A stretch of DNA of 6,607 nucleotides from Thermodesulfobacteriota bacterium (GTDB lineage Bacteria; Desulfobacterota; BSN033; UBA1163), in NCBI GenBank assembly GCA_030024065.1, contig JASEIE010000126.1, forward strand, positions 3,864 through 10,470. Reading direction: 5' to 3'. A model generated the notes under the pieces. It was not told the origin of the DNA. It worked only from the letters and a program-made list of their open reading frames with translations, and searched no databases. Shown here piece by piece: positions 5,711-6,607 of the stretch. A program made the translations under genes and the position numbers. Position 1 is the first letter of the stretch, and each line of letters starts with the position of its first letter.

Positions 5711-6145
5711 ATGGAAGAAATATATACACTAACAATAGAACTTGAATCAGGGATGTATTTTGATTCACCGTGGAAGAGGGTAATAGAAATATCCGAAGAA
5801 ACAGATTTATTTGATTTGCATTTATACATTCAAAAGATAATTGGATTTGACAATGATCACCTTTTTGAATTTTTTGTTGGAAAGAGTCGGCGTAAAAGAG
5901 AAAGAGTTTTTGGAGATAAAGGTGAATTTGGTTTTGAGGATGATAGAGAAGAATTAGATACCAAACTTAATGAAATTTATCCCATAGAGGGATCAAAACT
6001 TTACTATTACTTTGATTTTGGTGACTCGTGGATGTTCAAAATTAAGAAAGGAAAAAAGAAAAAATATATTGAAAAAGGTGTTGATTATCCCAGGGTAATT
6101 GAATCGGAAGGTAAGAATCCTGAACAGTATCCTGATTATGAATAA
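5711..6145 (+). CDS. pRiA4b ORF-3-like (PRiA4_ORF3 family) protein
   Basis: A 144-residue cytoplasmic protein. YYYFDFGDSWMFKI (98-111) is the family's hallmark Y-x-DFGD-x-W segment, and an N-terminal strand (YTLTIELES) with FDNDHLFEFFVG (46-57) precedes it as expected. Many members are annotated as IS1096 TnpR-like or plasmid pRiA4b ORF-3-like; their biochemical function is not established, and the transposon label is probably historical. The ATG at 5711 is chosen because GAGG lies five bases upstream (5702-5705); a TTG at 5693 would add six residues but has no comparable site. The usual His after the DFGD-x-W segment is Phe here (F109), and a lysine-rich run (KIKKGKKKK, 110-118) follows. The gene is strikingly AT-rich compared with the genes to its left and stands alone with its own promoter, which suggests transfer. 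Confidence 0.8.
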   Translation: MEEIYTLTIELESGMYFDSPWKRVIEISEETDLFDLHLYIQKIIGFDNDHLFEFFVGKSRRKRERVFGDKGEFGFEDDREELDTKLNEIYPIEGSKLYYYFDFGDSWMFKIKKGKKKKYIEKGVDYPRVIESEGKNPEQYPDYE

Positions 6146-6159
6146 ATAGCTAACAGGGT

Positions 6160-6266
6160 GCTCCACCTGACCCAAAACAGTTGTGTTTGGCTTGATTGTT
6201 ATCTTGCGATAAATGTTTTATGATTTATCAAAGTTTTTTTTGCTCTTTTGTTTTGGGCAGGTGAGC
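6160..6266. repeat. Imperfect long inverted repeat downstream of the pRiA4b ORF-3-like gene
   Basis: The left arm 6160-6178 (GCTCCACCTGACCCAAAAC) is matched by GTTTTGGGCAGGTGAGC at 6250-6266. The arms pair throughout except for two single-base gaps. The roughly 70 bases between them contain the hairpin at 6208-6229. It could be a folded 3' end, a cruciform, or a miniature element. Confidence 0.55.
6208..6241 (+). terminator. Weak terminator-like hairpin after the pRiA4b ORF-3-like gene
   Basis: GATAAAT (6208-6214) pairs with ATTTATC (6223-6229), and eight T residues follow at 6234-6241. Placement about 60 bases after the stop at 6145 suits an intrinsic terminator, but the stem is almost all A-T and so is weak. 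Confidence 0.4.
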
Positions 6267-6384
6267 TTTGGTGTTAGATGGACAAGAGCATGAGGAAACC
6301 AGTGTCTGAGAATGGCCGGGTAAGTCCCGCGCAAGAATACGACAAAAGGTCGTGTATTTCCATGTGGGTACAGAAAGGCATCAT
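6267..6384. other. Flank of the CRISPR array, no gene seen
   Basis: No convincing coding region. Two small hairpins are visible: CGGG (6317-6320) / CCCG (6326-6329), and AATACGAC (6336-6343) with GTCG...TATT (6349-6358, two-base bulge). If crRNAs are read from the minus strand, this is the trailer end and the hairpins may mark the 3' end of the precursor. No degenerate extra repeat is seen here. Confidence 0.4.
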
Positions 6385-6607
6385 GTTTCAATCCTTGTTT
6401 TAATGGAACCCTCATCGCAACGCTCCGAAGCATGCGTAAAAGCTGAACCTTATTTTAGTTTCAATCCTTGTTTTAATGGAACCCTCATCGCAACGGATAT
6501 TTAGATTGGGAACCCTTAGGACAAAATGTGTTTCAATCCTTGTTTTAATGGAACCCTCATCGCAACGGCGGAGATTGAAAGGTTGACCGGGGTATGAGAA
6601 ACTGTTT
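6385..6607 (-). CRISPR. CRISPR array end: three full repeats, three spacers, start of a fourth repeat
   Basis: Three identical 37-base repeats lie at 6385-6421, 6458-6494 and 6530-6566. Each begins GTTTCAATCC on the plus strand and ends CTCATCGCAAC. The spacers are unrelated to each other: 36 bases (6422-6457), 35 bases (6495-6529) and 37 bases (6567-6603). The last four bases, GTTT (6604-6607), are at the right distance to start a fourth repeat, so the array runs on beyond the window. A G follows every repeat, so the unit may be 38 bases. Read on the minus strand the repeat ends GGATTGAAAC, the classic 5'-tag side of crRNAs in many type I and type III systems. Transcription is therefore probably leftward with the leader beyond the right edge; the strand is inferred from this motif. 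No cas genes are present, so the type cannot be fixed. Confidence 0.97.

Noticed and set aside
5993..6175. Minus-strand open frame of 60 codons
   Set aside because: It lies opposite the pRiA4b ORF-3-like gene; its hydrophobic F/I-rich composition is what an AT-rich antisense strand gives.
6218..6433. Minus-strand open frame of 71 codons at the array edge
   Set aside because: Its N-terminal part (MRVPLKQGLKH) is a translation of a CRISPR repeat, and it crosses the repeat-flank border.

Overview
The window looks like a chromosomal piece of an anaerobic bacterium, possibly of the Desulfobacterota or a syntrophic relative. I infer this from gene content: a 4-hydroxybutyryl-CoA dehydratase-type enzyme (an oxygen-sensitive family), two radical SAM enzymes, moderate GC in the genes, and many intergenic palindromes. 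The taxonomy is inference only.

Positions 1-3688 hold a minus-strand gene cluster. In transcription order it has a 100-residue CGGC-motif protein of unknown function, a 4-hydroxybutyryl-CoA dehydratase-type flavoprotein with all four Fe-S ligands, a radical SAM protein with a Tat signal, and a class III aminotransferase that runs off the left edge. The first two overlap by ATGA. The others are 60 and 27 bases apart, so the four probably form one operon. A candidate extended -10 promoter with an operator-like inverted repeat lies about 140 bases upstream of the first gene. The aminotransferase and dehydratase would fit a fermentative amino acid route such as 4-aminobutyrate to crotonyl-CoA, but the other steps of that route are not in the window.

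Positions 3689-5073 hold a hairpin-rich spacer and then a second minus-strand radical SAM gene, a paralogue of the first. It also has a twin-arginine leader and the same auxiliary cysteine clusters. Both resemble the radical SAM component of the AmmeMemoRadiSam group, but no AMMECR1 or Memo gene is visible here.

Positions 5074-5710 carry no convincing gene. They hold a large composite inverted repeat, two palindromes that share one 28-base core, a GGGTCAGG-type sequence and an AT-rich stretch with promoter-like sites on both strands. A lone AT-rich plus-strand gene at 5711-6145 encodes a pRiA4b ORF-3-like protein. Inverted GGGTCAGG/CCTGACCC motifs bracket it, so it may be a transferred cassette.

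Positions 6146-6384 hold a long imperfect inverted repeat with an internal terminator-like hairpin. From 6385 to the right edge is one end of a CRISPR array: three identical 37-base repeats, three spacers, and the first four bases of a fourth repeat. No cas gene is in the window. The repeat's ATTGAAAC end suggests that crRNAs are read from the minus strand, so the visible part is probably the leader-distal end.
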